Shown here piece after piece: positions 51,453 to 61,564 of a stretch of DNA of 64,000 bases. Source of the stretch: Variovorax paradoxus (GTDB taxonomy: Bacteria > Pseudomonadota > Gammaproteobacteria > Burkholderiales > Burkholderiaceae_C); the NCBI RefSeq assembly GCF_029919115.1, contig NZ_CP123990.1, positions 4,118,501-4,182,500 of the forward strand, written 5' to 3'. The notes under the pieces were generated by a model. The model was not told where the DNA came from, searched no databases, and saw nothing but the letters and a program-made list of their open reading frames with translations. Every line of letters begins with the position of its first letter. Within the stretch, counting starts at the first letter, position 1. The translations under genes were made by a program, and so were the position numbers.

Positions 51453-52925
51453 CTACTTCTGGATGTCGCCCAGGCAGAGATACTTGATCTCGACGTAGTC
51501 GTCCATGCCATGGTGCGAACCTTCGCGCCCAAGGCCTGACTGCTTCACGCCGCCGAAGGGCACGTGCTCCGTGGCGATCACGCCGGCATTGATGCCGACC
51601 ATGCCGTACTCCAGCGCCTCCGCCACGCGGAAGATACGGCCCACGTCGCGGGTGTAGAAGTAGCTGGCCAAGCCGAACTCGGTGTTGTTCGCCGCATCGA
51701 TGGCGTCCTGCTCGGTCTTGAAGCGGAACACCGGCGCAAAGGGGCCAAAGGTTTCTTCCTTCGCACACAGCATGTCCGGCGTGGCCTCGGCAATGACCGT
51801 CGGCTCGAAGAACTGCCCCTCGATCTTGTGGCCGCCGGCCAGCAGCTTGCCGCCCTTGGCAATCGCGTCGTCGACGTGCCGCTGCACCTTGTCGACGGCC
51901 GCATCTTCGATGAGCGGTCCCTGCACCACGCCCTCGTCAAAGCCGTTGCCCACCTTGAGCGCCTTGACCTTGGCAGCGAACTTCTCGACGAAGCTGTCGT
52001 AGATGCCGTCTTGCACATACAACCGGTTCGCGCACACGCAGGTTTGGCCGGCATTGCGGTACTTGCTGGCCATGGCACCCTCGACCGCCGAATCCACATC
52101 GGCATCGTCGAACACCAAAAAGGGCGCATTGCCGCCAAGCTCGAGCGAGAGCTTTTTCACCGTGGGCGCGCACTGGCTCATGAGGATGCGGCCGACCTCG
52201 GTGGAGCCGGTGAAGCTCAGATGCCGCACGATGTCGCTCTCGCAAAGTTCCTTGCCGACGGCAATGCTGTTCTGGCTGTCTGCCGTGAGCACGTTGAGCA
52301 CGCCCGCCGGAATGCCCGCGCGCACCGCCAGCTCGGCCGCGGCCAGTGCGGTAAGCGGCGTGAGCTCCGCCGGCTTGATGACGACCGTGCAGCCCGCGGC
52401 CAATGCCGGTGCAACCTTGCGCGTGATCATGGCGAGCGGAAAATTCCAAGGCGTGATGGCGGCGCACACGCCAATGGCCCGCTTCATGACCAGCAAGCGC
52501 CGGTTGTTGTCGAACTGCGGCAGCACCTCGCCGTTCACGCGCTTGGCCTCCTCCGCAAACCATTCAATGAAACTCGCGCCGTAGGCCACCTCTCCCTTGG
52601 CCTCGGCAAAGGGCTTGCCCTGCTCCGCAGTCATCAGGCGGCCCAGGTCTTCGGTGTTGGCAACCAGCAGGTCGAACCACTTGCGCAGCACGATGCTGCG
52701 CTCCTTGCCCGTCTTGCCGCGCCAGGCAGCAAGCGCCTTGTTGGCCGCCGCAATGGCTTGGGCAGCGTCCGCACGCGTGAGGTTGGCAACGTCGACCAGC
52801 TTCAGCCCGGTGGCCGGGTCGTTCACATCGAAGCGGCTCTTGCCTCGAATCCATTCGCCGGCGATCAGCGCGTCTGTCTTCAGGAGGGTCGGGTCGTTCA
52901 GCAATGCAAGGGGAGATGTTTTCAT
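51453..52925 (-). CDS. gabD: succinate-semialdehyde dehydrogenase
   Basis: This 490-residue aldehyde dehydrogenase of the GabD type has its NAD(P) binding segment at ITPWNFPLAMITRKVAPALAAGC near residue 157. The glutamate is in LELGGNAPFLVFDDADVD near residue 257 and catalytic Cys in NAGQTCVCANRLYVQDG near residue 292. PFGGVKQSGLGREGS is near the end. It oxidises succinate semialdehyde to succinate. It lies downstream of the ureohydrolase across a repeat-rich spacer, on the same strand as the GABA genes. Confidence 0.93.
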   Translation of the reverse strand: MKTSPLALLNDPTLLKTDALIAGEWIRGKSRFDVNDPATGLKLVDVANLTRADAAQAIAAANKALAAWRGKTGKERSIVLRKWFDLLVANTEDLGRLMTAEQGKPFAEAKGEVAYGASFIEWFAEEAKRVNGEVLPQFDNNRRLLVMKRAIGVCAAITPWNFPLAMITRKVAPALAAGCTVVIKPAELTPLTALAAAELAVRAGIPAGVLNVLTADSQNSIAVGKELCESDIVRHLSFTGSTEVGRILMSQCAPTVKKLSLELGGNAPFLVFDDADVDSAVEGAMASKYRNAGQTCVCANRLYVQDGIYDSFVEKFAAKVKALKVGNGFDEGVVQGPLIEDAAVDKVQRHVDDAIAKGGKLLAGGHKIEGQFFEPTVIAEATPDMLCAKEETFGPFAPVFRFKTEQDAIDAANNTEFGLASYFYTRDVGRIFRVAEALEYGMVGINAGVIATEHVPFGGVKQSGLGREGSHHGMDDYVEIKYLCLGDIQK

Positions 52926-52981
52926 GTCGATGGTCTCGAGTTTTGTTTGCGATTCTGTTTGGTTGAGGGGCTTGTTTGGTG

Positions 52982-53357
52982 ACGCTGCTGTTCAGGGTGC
53001 GCACCCGCCGACGGGGTGCCTTTCTCCGCGAATGTCCCCCGGCCTGCGGCCTCCTCCTTTATTTCGCTGCGGGGAGCACCCGATGCTCCTCCTTTATTTC
53101 GCTGCGCAAGGCACCCCATCGACGTGTGCGTCATACGCGCTGGTCGTTGATCAGCGGTGCACCACGAGCGTGCCCCAGTGCACAGGGCATCGGGTGCTCC
53201 GCGCAGCGAAATAAAGGAGGAGCCGAAGGCGGGGGACATTCGCGGAGGGGAGTGCCCGGTGGCCTTTAGCGAAATAAAGGAGGAGCCGAAGGCGGGGGAC
53301 ATTCGCGGAGGGGAGTACCCGGTGGCCTTTGCACTCGCCCTGAAAACAGCAGCGCCT
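52982..53357. repeat. mosaic of inverted and direct repeats in the gabD-ureohydrolase spacer
   Basis: About 375 of the 449 spacer bases are repeat sequence. The left part (52982-53071, GCTGCTGTT...TATTTCGCTGCGGGG) and the right part (53268-53357) are imperfect inverted copies sharing CCGCGAATGTCCCCC, CTCCTCCTTTATTTCGC and GCTGCTGTT. A shorter inverted piece occurs at 53085-53115. No gene is supported; open frames through it only translate the repeats. Confidence 0.85.
53205..53330 (+). repeat. two 63-base direct tandem repeat units
   Basis: Units at 53205-53267 and 53268-53330 both begin AGCGAAATAAAGGAGG and end GGTGGCCTTT. They differ only at one base that I can see (GTGCCC against GTACCC). 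There is no spacer between them, which suggests a recent duplication by slippage or unequal exchange. Confidence 0.92.
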
Positions 53358-53374
53358 AAAAAGACCACGCACCG

Positions 53375-54325
53375 TCACCGATAAGGCACCCCAGGCAGCA
53401 CACACAACATCTCATACAAAAGATTGGCCCCCAGCAGCGCAGTATTCCCGCTGACGTCGTAAGGCGGACTCACCTCCACCAGATCGGCCCCAACCACATT
53501 CAAGCCCCGGCACCCCCGCACGATCTCCAACGCCTGCGGCACCGTAAGCCCACCGATCTCCGGCGTGCCCGTACCGCCGGCAAACGAAGGGTCGATGCCG
53601 TCGATGTCGAAGCTGATGTAGACCGGATGCGAAGGCCCGATGCGCTCGCGCACTTGTGCCATCAAAGGCGCCAACGACTGGTACCAGACCTCGTGCGCCT
53701 GCACCACGGTAAAGCCCTGTTGGCGCGGCCAGTCGAAGTCGTCGGCCGCATAGCCGGTGCCACGCAGGCCGATCTGCCAGACCTTGTCGCACGCCAGCAG
53801 CCCCTCTTCCACCGCGCGGCGAAACGGCGTGCCGTGCGCGATGCGCTCGCCGAACATGTCGTCGTTCACATCCGCATGCGCGTCGACATGCACCAGCGCG
53901 ACCGGACCATGCTTGCGCGCCACCGCGCGCAGGATCGGCAGCGCAATCGTGTGGTCGCCGCCGAGCGTGAGCGGCGCGCAACCGGCGGCCAGCACCGTGT
54001 CGTAGAAGGCCGAGATGATGTCGACCGATTTTTCGAGTGAATAGGTGTTGATGGGCACGTCGCCCAGGTCGGCCACGTTCAGCCGGTCGAAAGGCGCCGC
54101 ACCTGTCGCCATGTTGTAGGGCCGCAGCAGCGCCGATTCAGCGCGGATCTGGCGCGGCCCGAAGCGCGCGCCCGGCCGGTTGGAGGTGCCGATGTCCAGC
54201 GGCACGCCGATGAACGCTGCATCGAGCCCCTGCGCCGACGCTGCGGCCGGCAGCCGCATCATGGTGCCAGGGCCGGCGAAGCGCGGCATGCTGTTGCCGC
54301 CGAGCGGCTGGTTCGGTGTGGTCAT
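53375..54325 (-). CDS. arginase/agmatinase-family ureohydrolase (possible guanidinobutyrase)
   Basis: This 316-residue enzyme has the manganese motifs GGDHTI near residue 120, HVDAHADVNDD near residue 143 and SFDIDGIDPSFAGGTGTPEIGG near residue 223. NRPGARFGPRQIRAESALLRPYN is the usual N-terminal loop. Family members release urea from agmatine, guanidinobutyrate, guanidinopropionate or proclavaminate. Beside GABA aminotransferase and succinate-semialdehyde dehydrogenase genes, guanidinobutyrate to GABA is the best fit; agmatine is the main alternative. It follows the permease gene by 12 bases. Confidence 0.87.
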   Translation of the reverse strand: MTTPNQPLGGNSMPRFAGPGTMMRLPAAASAQGLDAAFIGVPLDIGTSNRPGARFGPRQIRAESALLRPYNMATGAAPFDRLNVADLGDVPINTYSLEKSVDIISAFYDTVLAAGCAPLTLGGDHTIALPILRAVARKHGPVALVHVDAHADVNDDMFGERIAHGTPFRRAVEEGLLACDKVWQIGLRGTGYAADDFDWPRQQGFTVVQAHEVWYQSLAPLMAQVRERIGPSHPVYISFDIDGIDPSFAGGTGTPEIGGLTVPQALEIVRGCRGLNVVGADLVEVSPPYDVSGNTALLGANLLYEMLCVLPGVPYR

Positions 54326-54337
54326 GGGAGCCTCGCC

Positions 54338-55156
54338 TTAGCGCTGCCGGCCGCGCAGCCATTCGAGCGCGAGCAGCAGCGCGGTGGTGAAAATGATCAG
54401 CAGCGTTGCCACTGCCGCAATGGTGGGCGAAATGTTCTCGCGAATGCCGGTGAACATCTGGCGCGGCAAGGTCACCTGGTCGGGCCCTGCGAGAAACAGC
54501 GTGACCACCACCTCGTCGAACGAAGTGGCAAAGGCGAACAGCGCGCCCGAAATCACGCCCGGCGCAATCACCGGCAGCGTGATGCGCATGAAAGTCCTGA
54601 ACGGCGTTTCGCCCAGGCTCAGCGACGCGCGCACCAGGTTGTGGTTGAAGCCCGCCAGCGTGGCAAGCACGGTGGTCAGCACGAATGGCGCGCCAAGCGC
54701 CGCATGCACAACGATCAGCCCGAAGTAGGTGTCGGCCAGGCCGAGGGGCGCGAAGTACAGGTACGCGGCCACGCCAACCACCACGATAGGCACCACCATC
54801 GGCGAGATCAGCACGCTCATGAGCAGGCCCTTGAACGCGAAGTTGGTGCGCGACAAACCCACCGCCGCCAGGGTGCCGAGCACGGTGGCCAGCGCCGTCG
54901 CGGCCGGCGCGACGATGAAGCTGTTGCGCGCCGCGCGTGCCCACTCGGGCGACTCGAACAGGTGGCGGTACCACTGCAGCGACCAACCCCGGATGGGGTA
55001 GGCCAGAAACGAACTGTCTGAAAAAGAAAGCGGAATCACGACCAGGATGGGCGCCAGCAGAAAAGCCAGCACCGCGACACAGCCGGCGCGCACCAGCCAC
55101 CAGCCGAGCTTGTCGGCGAAGGTGGCGTAGGCCGGAAATTGAGGAAGCTTGAACAT
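54338..55156 (-). CDS. ABC transporter permease, PotC/PotI type
   Basis: This 272-residue inner-membrane permease of the spermidine/putrescine family has six hydrophobic segments and the ATPase-contact EAA-like loop ASLSLGETPFRTFMRITLPVIAPG near residue 185. It pairs with the PotB-like permease 22 bases upstream. The set would import polyamine-like or guanidino compounds, GABA or other cationic acids. Confidence 0.9.
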   Translation of the reverse strand: MFKLPQFPAYATFADKLGWWLVRAGCVAVLAFLLAPILVVIPLSFSDSSFLAYPIRGWSLQWYRHLFESPEWARAARNSFIVAPAATALATVLGTLAAVGLSRTNFAFKGLLMSVLISPMVVPIVVVGVAAYLYFAPLGLADTYFGLIVVHAALGAPFVLTTVLATLAGFNHNLVRASLSLGETPFRTFMRITLPVIAPGVISGALFAFATSFDEVVVTLFLAGPDQVTLPRQMFTGIRENISPTIAAVATLLIIFTTALLLALEWLRGRQR

Positions 55157-55178
55157 GCGTGTGTGTCCTTCGTGCCGT

Positions 55179-56435
55179 TCAGCCGAGGCTCAGCTCGGCC
55201 TTGCCGATGCGGCGGTACACGGCATACAGCACCAGCGTGGCGACCAGCAGCACGGCGCCCAGCGCACAGGCCATGCCCCAGTTGATTTCCACATTGGTGT
55301 AGCGCGCGATGTAGTAGCTCAGCATCTGGTCGTCGGCCCCGCCGAGCAGCGCCGGCGTCACGTAGTAACCGATGGCCAGGATGAAGACCAGCAGCGCGCC
55401 CGCGCCGATGCCGGGATAGGTCTGCGGCACATACACGCGAAAGAACGCCGCCAGTGGAGAGCTGCCCAGCGAGACGGCCGCGCGCAGGTAGGTGGGCGGC
55501 ACGCTCTTCATCACGCTGTAGAGCGGCAAGATCATGAACGGCAGCAGGATGTGCACCATGGCGATGATCACGCCGGTGCGGTTGAACAGCAGCGCCAGCG
55601 GATGGTCGATCAGGCCGATGCCCATGAGGCCACGGTTCACCAGCCCTTCGGATTGCAGCAGCACGATCCACGCCGCCACCCGCACCAGGATGGACGTCCA
55701 GAACGGCACCAGCACCAGGATCATCAACACGTTGGCCTTGCGCGCGGGCAAGGTCGACAGCCACCACGCCAGCGGATAGGCCAGCAGCAGGCAGAAAAAC
55801 GTGACCACCGCACTGATGTGAAAAGTGCGCAGAAGAATGTTGGCGAATGCGCGCTGGTCGTCGGGCATGCGCTCTACCTCTCCCGCCACGTTGCGCCGCA
55901 GGTCGAGCGAGGCCAGCAGGTAGTCGGGCGTCCAGCGCGAGCCGTTCTTGGCAATGGCCTGCCAGTACGGTGCCTCGCCCCAGCGCGGATCGAGCTCCAG
56001 CATGCGCGCCTTGACTTCTTCGGGCGTGCCGGCAATCGGCAGCGCCCTGAAGGTGCTCATCACCAGCGAGCGTGCGCCGGCAATTTCAGTATTGAGGCGG
56101 CGCGCCAGGGCACCCGCGTCGGAGCTGTCGGGCAACTGCCCCAGGTCGGCCGCCATGGCGGCGTAGGCCGCGGGCGCGGGCGCCTCCTTGCGGTTCCATC
56201 CGACGAGTGCACGCACGGTGCGCGGCAGCGCATTGGCCACCTCGGGGTTCTCGACTGCGCGCTGCAGCAGCGCGACGATGGGCACCAGCAGCGTCAGCAA
56301 CAGGAACACCAGGAGCGGCGCCGTGAGCGCGAACGCCCGCCATTTGCGGCGCGCCTCGGCGCGGGCCAGCGCACGCCGCAGCGAAACAGGGGGCGCCTCC
56401 GCCGGAACCAGGGGAACAGTCGTTGCCGCGTGCAT
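55179..56435 (-). CDS. ABC transporter permease, PotB/PotH type, with enlarged periplasmic loop
   Basis: This 418-residue permease has its first helix at about residues 33-55 (LTAPLLVFLLLTLLVPIVALL), followed by an unusual hydrophilic segment of ~150 residues (about 60-205) before the second helix. The remaining five helices and the EAA-like loop AAVSLGSSPLAAFFRVYVPQTYPG match PotB/PotH. Ordinary PotB proteins are near 285 residues, so the insert explains the difference. The insert faces the periplasm and could contact the binding protein. Confidence 0.88.
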   Translation of the reverse strand: MHAATTVPLVPAEAPPVSLRRALARAEARRKWRAFALTAPLLVFLLLTLLVPIVALLQRAVENPEVANALPRTVRALVGWNRKEAPAPAAYAAMAADLGQLPDSSDAGALARRLNTEIAGARSLVMSTFRALPIAGTPEEVKARMLELDPRWGEAPYWQAIAKNGSRWTPDYLLASLDLRRNVAGEVERMPDDQRAFANILLRTFHISAVVTFFCLLLAYPLAWWLSTLPARKANVLMILVLVPFWTSILVRVAAWIVLLQSEGLVNRGLMGIGLIDHPLALLFNRTGVIIAMVHILLPFMILPLYSVMKSVPPTYLRAAVSLGSSPLAAFFRVYVPQTYPGIGAGALLVFILAIGYYVTPALLGGADDQMLSYYIARYTNVEINWGMACALGAVLLVATLVLYAVYRRIGKAELSLG

Positions 56436-56462
56436 GGCCTCTTTCGTTCGCTCGCTTGCCGG

Positions 56463-57491
56463 TTACTGGGTGGCCCAGGATGCGAAGCGCTTCTCGAGCG
56501 CCTCGCCCTGGTCCGCCCAGAAGGCGACGTTGAACTGCAGCGCTTCCTTCGCGTTGCCCGCCGATGTCGGCAGATCGGCCAGCACCTTGGGGCTGAGCGA
56601 AGCCAGTGCCTTGGTGTTGGCGGGACCATAGGCGATGTTCTGCGCGTAGACCGCCTGGTTGGCCGGCTGCATCACGAACTGGATGTACTTGAGCGAGGCT
56701 TCCTTGTTGGGTGCGCCTTTCGGAATCACCAGGTAGTCCAGGTCGTAGATGCCGCCCGGCCAGAAGATCTTGAGGTCGCGGCCCTCGCGGTTGGCGGCGT
56801 CGATGCGGCCGTTGTACACGGTGGTGAGCACCACGTCGCCGGCCACCAGAAACTGCGGCGGCTGCGCGCCGGCTTCCCACCACTGGATGTTCGGCTTGAG
56901 TTCGCTGAGCTTCTTGAACGCGCGTTCCGCGCCGTCCTTGGTGGCCAGCACCTTGTACACGTCGGCCGGCTTTACGCCGTCGGCCATGAGCGCGAACTCC
57001 AGGTTGTAGCGCGCACCCTTGCGCATGCCGCGCTTGCCCGGGATCTTCTTCACGTCCCAGAAGTCGGCCCAGCTGGTGGGCGCGGTCTTGAGCTTTTCGC
57101 CGTTGTAGGCCATGACGGTCGACCACACGAAGAGGCCCACGCCGCAGTCGGTGACCGCTGCCGGAAGAAAGTCGGCCTTGTTGCCGATCTTCGCGTAGTC
57201 GAGCTTTTCGAACAGGCCTTCGTCGCAGCCGCGCGCCGCATCGGGCGATTCGACCTCGACCACGTCCCAGGTGACCTTCTTGGTTTCGACCATGGCCTTG
57301 ATCTTGGCCTGCTCGCCGTTGTATTCGACCGGAATGATCTTGGTGCCGGCCTTCTCGTAGGGCTCGTAGTACGCCTTCTTTTGCGCGTTGGCGTTGGCGC
57401 CACCGAAGTTGACGACGGTGAGCTGCTGCTGGGCAAGCGCCGGCAGCGCGAAGCTGGCGACGACGGTGCAGGCGATGAGTGTCTTTTTCAT
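56463..57491 (-). CDS. polyamine-type ABC transporter substrate-binding protein
   Basis: This 342-residue secreted binding protein starts at ATG 57491 with a signal peptide ending at ALAQQ (residue 21). LTVVNFGGANANAQKKAYYEPYEK and VEYNGEQAKIKAMVETKKVTWDVVEVESPDAARGC are typical for PotD/spermidine-putrescine-type proteins, as is the C-terminal region. It binds its ligand in the periplasm and passes it to the two permeases encoded just downstream. The ligand is probably guanidinobutyrate, putrescine or GABA by context. Confidence 0.9.
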   Translation of the reverse strand: MKKTLIACTVVASFALPALAQQQLTVVNFGGANANAQKKAYYEPYEKAGTKIIPVEYNGEQAKIKAMVETKKVTWDVVEVESPDAARGCDEGLFEKLDYAKIGNKADFLPAAVTDCGVGLFVWSTVMAYNGEKLKTAPTSWADFWDVKKIPGKRGMRKGARYNLEFALMADGVKPADVYKVLATKDGAERAFKKLSELKPNIQWWEAGAQPPQFLVAGDVVLTTVYNGRIDAANREGRDLKIFWPGGIYDLDYLVIPKGAPNKEASLKYIQFVMQPANQAVYAQNIAYGPANTKALASLSPKVLADLPTSAGNAKEALQFNVAFWADQGEALEKRFASWATQ

Positions 57492-57552
57492 GGTGGTTTG
57501 AGTCCTGGGTAATGAACGGGAGCGAGAAACGGAACGGGATTCGGAGCGCACG

Positions 57553-58647
<1,095 letters not shown>

Positions 58648-58675
58648 GGAGGTGTTCAAGAGAAAAAGGGACCGG

Positions 58676-59968
58676 TCAGCGCAGCGCGGCGAAGCTGTCC
58701 GCGAGAAGCGACAGGCCTTCGTCCACAAGCAAGTCGGATGCCGTCAACGGCACCAGCACGCGAATTACATTGCCGTAGGTGCCGCATGACAGCAGGATTA
58801 ACCCGCGCCGCGCCGCTTCAGCCACCACCCGGCGGGTCAATGCCGCGTCCGGACGCGCCGTATCGCCCTCTTCGAATAGCTCGATGGCCACCATGGCGCC
58901 AAGGCCCCGCACGTCACCGATGGCCGGAATCTCGGCCGCCATGCGGCGCAGGCCCGCCGTGAGCCGTTCGCCCAGCGCCCTGCTGCGCGCCAGCAGCTGC
59001 TCGTCGTCGAACACCTTGAGCACCGCCAGCGCCGCGGCGCAGCCGATGGGGCTGCCGGCGTAGGTGCCGCCCAGCCCGCCGGGCGCGGGCGCATCCATCA
59101 CCTCGGCGCGGCCGACCACGCCGGAGATCGGAAAGCCGCCCGCCATCGACTTGGCGGTGGTGATCAGGTCGGGCGCCACGGGCCACTGCTCGCTGGCAAA
59201 CCAGGTGCCGGTGCGGCCGGCGCCGGTCTGCACTTCGTCGGCAATGATCAGGATGCCGTGGCGGTCCGCCAGCGCGCGCAGGCCTTCGACGAAATCGTTG
59301 GGCGCGACGTAGAAGCCGCCCTCCCCCTGCACCGGCTCCAGGATGAAGGCCGCCACGCGCTCGGGCTCGATGTCGTTCTTGAACAGCAGCTCGACCGAAT
59401 GCAGGGCGTCGTCCACGCTCACGCCGTGCAGTGCGTTCGGGTACAGCGCATGGAACACCTCGCCCGGAAACGGGCCGAAGCCGATCTTGTAGGGCGCCAC
59501 CTTGCCGGTGAGGCCCAGCGTCATCATGGTGCGGCCGTGGTAGCCGCCGGTAAAGGCGATGACGCCCGGCCGCCTGGTGTAGGCGCGGGCGATCTTCACG
59601 GCGTTTTCGACCGCCTCGGCGCCGGTGCTCAGGAAGATCGACTTCTTCGCAAAGTTGCCCGGCGCCAGCGCGTTCAGCCGCTCGGCCAGCTCCACATAGG
59701 GTTCGTAGGCCAGCACCTGGAAGCAGGTGTGCGAATACAGGTCGACCTGCGCCTTGACCGCCGCGCTGATTTCGGGGTGGCAGTGGCCGGTGTTGAGCAC
59801 CGCGATGCCGCCGGCAAAGTCGATGTAGCGGCGCCCTTCCACGTCCCAGACCTCGGCGTTGGCCGCCCGGCTGACGAAGATTTCATGGGCCTGGCCAACG
59901 CCGCGGGCCACGGCCGCGCCGCGGCGGGCCATGAGGGCGGCATTGGTGAGATGGGGTTCGCGCTGCAT
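58676..59968 (-). CDS. gabT: 4-aminobutyrate aminotransferase
   Basis: This 430-residue class III PLP aminotransferase has IFLSTGAEAVENAVKIARAYTRRPGVIAF, GGYHGRTMMTLGLTG near residue 141 and DEVQTGAGRTGTWFA near residue 241. PLP lysine is in TTAKSMAGGFPISGVVG near residue 268. It transfers the amino group of GABA to 2-oxoglutarate, giving succinate semialdehyde for GabD. It is the first gene of the minus-strand GABA operon and is divergent from the MocR regulator. Confidence 0.93.
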   Translation of the reverse strand: MQREPHLTNAALMARRGAAVARGVGQAHEIFVSRAANAEVWDVEGRRYIDFAGGIAVLNTGHCHPEISAAVKAQVDLYSHTCFQVLAYEPYVELAERLNALAPGNFAKKSIFLSTGAEAVENAVKIARAYTRRPGVIAFTGGYHGRTMMTLGLTGKVAPYKIGFGPFPGEVFHALYPNALHGVSVDDALHSVELLFKNDIEPERVAAFILEPVQGEGGFYVAPNDFVEGLRALADRHGILIIADEVQTGAGRTGTWFASEQWPVAPDLITTAKSMAGGFPISGVVGRAEVMDAPAPGGLGGTYAGSPIGCAAALAVLKVFDDEQLLARSRALGERLTAGLRRMAAEIPAIGDVRGLGAMVAIELFEEGDTARPDAALTRRVVAEAARRGLILLSCGTYGNVIRVLVPLTASDLLVDEGLSLLADSFAALR

Positions 59969-60030
59969 GGATACGACCTGTGCCTGAAAGAAGATGCTGG
60001 CACTTTAGGTTTCGCATCCGGGCCTGACCA

Positions 60031-60083
60031 TGTACACCCCGAGCCGTGGATCGGCGGACTGTGCTGGTCTTGTATCCTGTACA
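60031..60083. promoter_or_regulatory. candidate MocR operator in the gabT/regulator divergent promoter
   Basis: TGTACA at 60031-60036, TGTATC at 60071-60076 and TGTACA at 60078-60083 are repeated short elements between the divergent starts at 59968 and 60097. MocR proteins often bind such repeated half-sites in the shared promoter. Confidence 0.45.
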
Positions 60084-60096
60084 TACTTTCCTCAAT

Positions 60097-61542
60097 ATGG
60101 TGCAGATTCGGCCCGCCGGGCCCCCTCCGATGCTCATTCTTCATCCCGAACAGCCGACTCCGCTCGTGAGTCAGATCGTGGAAGGGCTCCGCGGGCTGAT
60201 CGGCGCCCAGAAACTCAAGGCCGACAGCAAGCTGCCTTCGATTCGCGCCTTTGCCGCGACCCATGGCGTGAGCGTTTTCACGGTGGTCGAGGCCTACGAC
60301 CGGCTGGTGGCGCAGGGGCTCCTGGTGTCGCGCGCCAATGCGGGCTTCTTCGTCAAGCGGCGAAGCGACGAAAACCCCGCCGGCAGCGGAGCCACCGCCG
60401 CCCAGCCCGACCCGCGCTTCGATGCGCGCTGGTACTTGCGGCAGATCTTCGAAAACCGCAACCTGCCGCTCAAGCCGGGCTGCGGATGGCTGCCGCACGA
60501 CTGGCTTTTCGAGGACGGCATGCGCCGCAGCCTGCGCAGCCTCGCGGCCGGCGGCACGGACATCGGCGGCTACGGCCTGCCGTTCGGCCACATGGCGCTG
60601 CGCATGGCGGTGGCCGATTCGCTCTGCGAGCGGCAGATTGCAGTCGAGGCGGGCCAGGTGCTGCTCACCCAGGGCTCCAGCCAGGCGCTCGATCTGGTGG
60701 CGCGCCAGCTGCTGAAACCGGGCGACGAGGTGCTGGTGGACGACCCCGGCTATCCCAACCTGATGTTCATGCTGCGCTTCCTGGGCGTGAACATCATCGG
60801 CGTGCCGCGCACGCCCACCGGCTACGACCTGCCCGCGCTGGAGGCGCTGCTGGCGGTGCACCGGCCCAAGGCCTTCTTCACGCAGCCGCGGCTGCAAAGC
60901 CCCACCTGCTCGCTGGCGTCGATGCCGCAGCTCGTGCGGCTGCTGCAGCTCGCGCAGGAGCACCAGTTCACGCTGGTCGAGAACGACATCTACGCCGACA
61001 TGGACGCCTCGTCGAGGCCCTCGCTTGCCAGCCTGAGCCAGTTGCGCCAGGTGGTGTACGTCGGCAGCTTCTCCAAGACCATTTCTCCGAACCTGCGGGT
61101 CGGCTACGTGGTGGCGCAGCCCGAGCTGATGGAAGACCTGGCCCAGCTGAAGATGGTCTCGGGGCTCACGTCTTCGGACATTACCGAGCGGCTGGTCTTC
61201 GGCGCCGTGACCGACGGGCGCTGGCGCAAGCACCTGAAGTCGCTGCGCGAGCGGTTGGCCGAGGCGCATTCGAATGTGGCAAGGCGGCTCGAAGGCCAGG
61301 GCTTCGAGCTTTTTCACGAGCCCGCGGCGGGCCTCTACCTGTGGGCGCGCCACCCCGACCTGACCGACACCGCCGAGCTGTCCAGGATTGCCGCAGCGGA
61401 AGGCATCATGCTCGGCCCGGGGCAGCTGTTTCTGGTGAACCCGCGCCCCACCGGCTGGCTGCGCTTCAACGTGGCGTTCAGCGAGGACGAGCGGATCTGG
61501 CGCTTCCTGGCGCGCAGCATCGAAGAGCGCAAGGTGGATTGA
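60097..61542 (+). CDS. MocR-type regulator (GntR winged helix + aminotransferase-like domain)
   Basis: This 481-residue protein starts at ATG 60097; an ATG at 60130 (MLILHPEQPTPLV) and a longer frame from 60046 are alternatives. Residues 20-90 form a GntR-type winged helix (KLPSIRAFAATHGVSVFTVVEAYDRL). Residues 130-480 form an aminotransferase-like domain with the PLP lysine in GSFSKTISPNLRVGYVV. Like GabR, it probably uses PLP and GABA as signal and controls the divergent gabT operon. No clear ribosome site is seen, so leaderless translation is possible. Confidence 0.9.
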   Translation: MVQIRPAGPPPMLILHPEQPTPLVSQIVEGLRGLIGAQKLKADSKLPSIRAFAATHGVSVFTVVEAYDRLVAQGLLVSRANAGFFVKRRSDENPAGSGATAAQPDPRFDARWYLRQIFENRNLPLKPGCGWLPHDWLFEDGMRRSLRSLAAGGTDIGGYGLPFGHMALRMAVADSLCERQIAVEAGQVLLTQGSSQALDLVARQLLKPGDEVLVDDPGYPNLMFMLRFLGVNIIGVPRTPTGYDLPALEALLAVHRPKAFFTQPRLQSPTCSLASMPQLVRLLQLAQEHQFTLVENDIYADMDASSRPSLASLSQLRQVVYVGSFSKTISPNLRVGYVVAQPELMEDLAQLKMVSGLTSSDITERLVFGAVTDGRWRKHLKSLRERLAEAHSNVARRLEGQGFELFHEPAAGLYLWARHPDLTDTAELSRIAAAEGIMLGPGQLFLVNPRPTGWLRFNVAFSEDERIWRFLARSIEERKVD

Positions 61543-61564
61543 GGCGCGCCGGCGGCTGCCTGCT

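Noticed and set aside
53205..53330. CRISPR-like direct repeats
   Set aside because: There are only two adjacent units, with no spacers between them and no cas genes, so this is a tandem duplication.
52922..53405. Small ORFs in both directions across the gabD spacer
   Set aside because: They translate the repeat units (for example a repeated SEIKEEPKAGDIRGGE) and have no other support.
55149..57512. 787-codon plus-strand open frame
   Set aside because: It is antisense to the Pot-type permease and binding-protein genes, with an Arg/His-rich sequence lacking domains.
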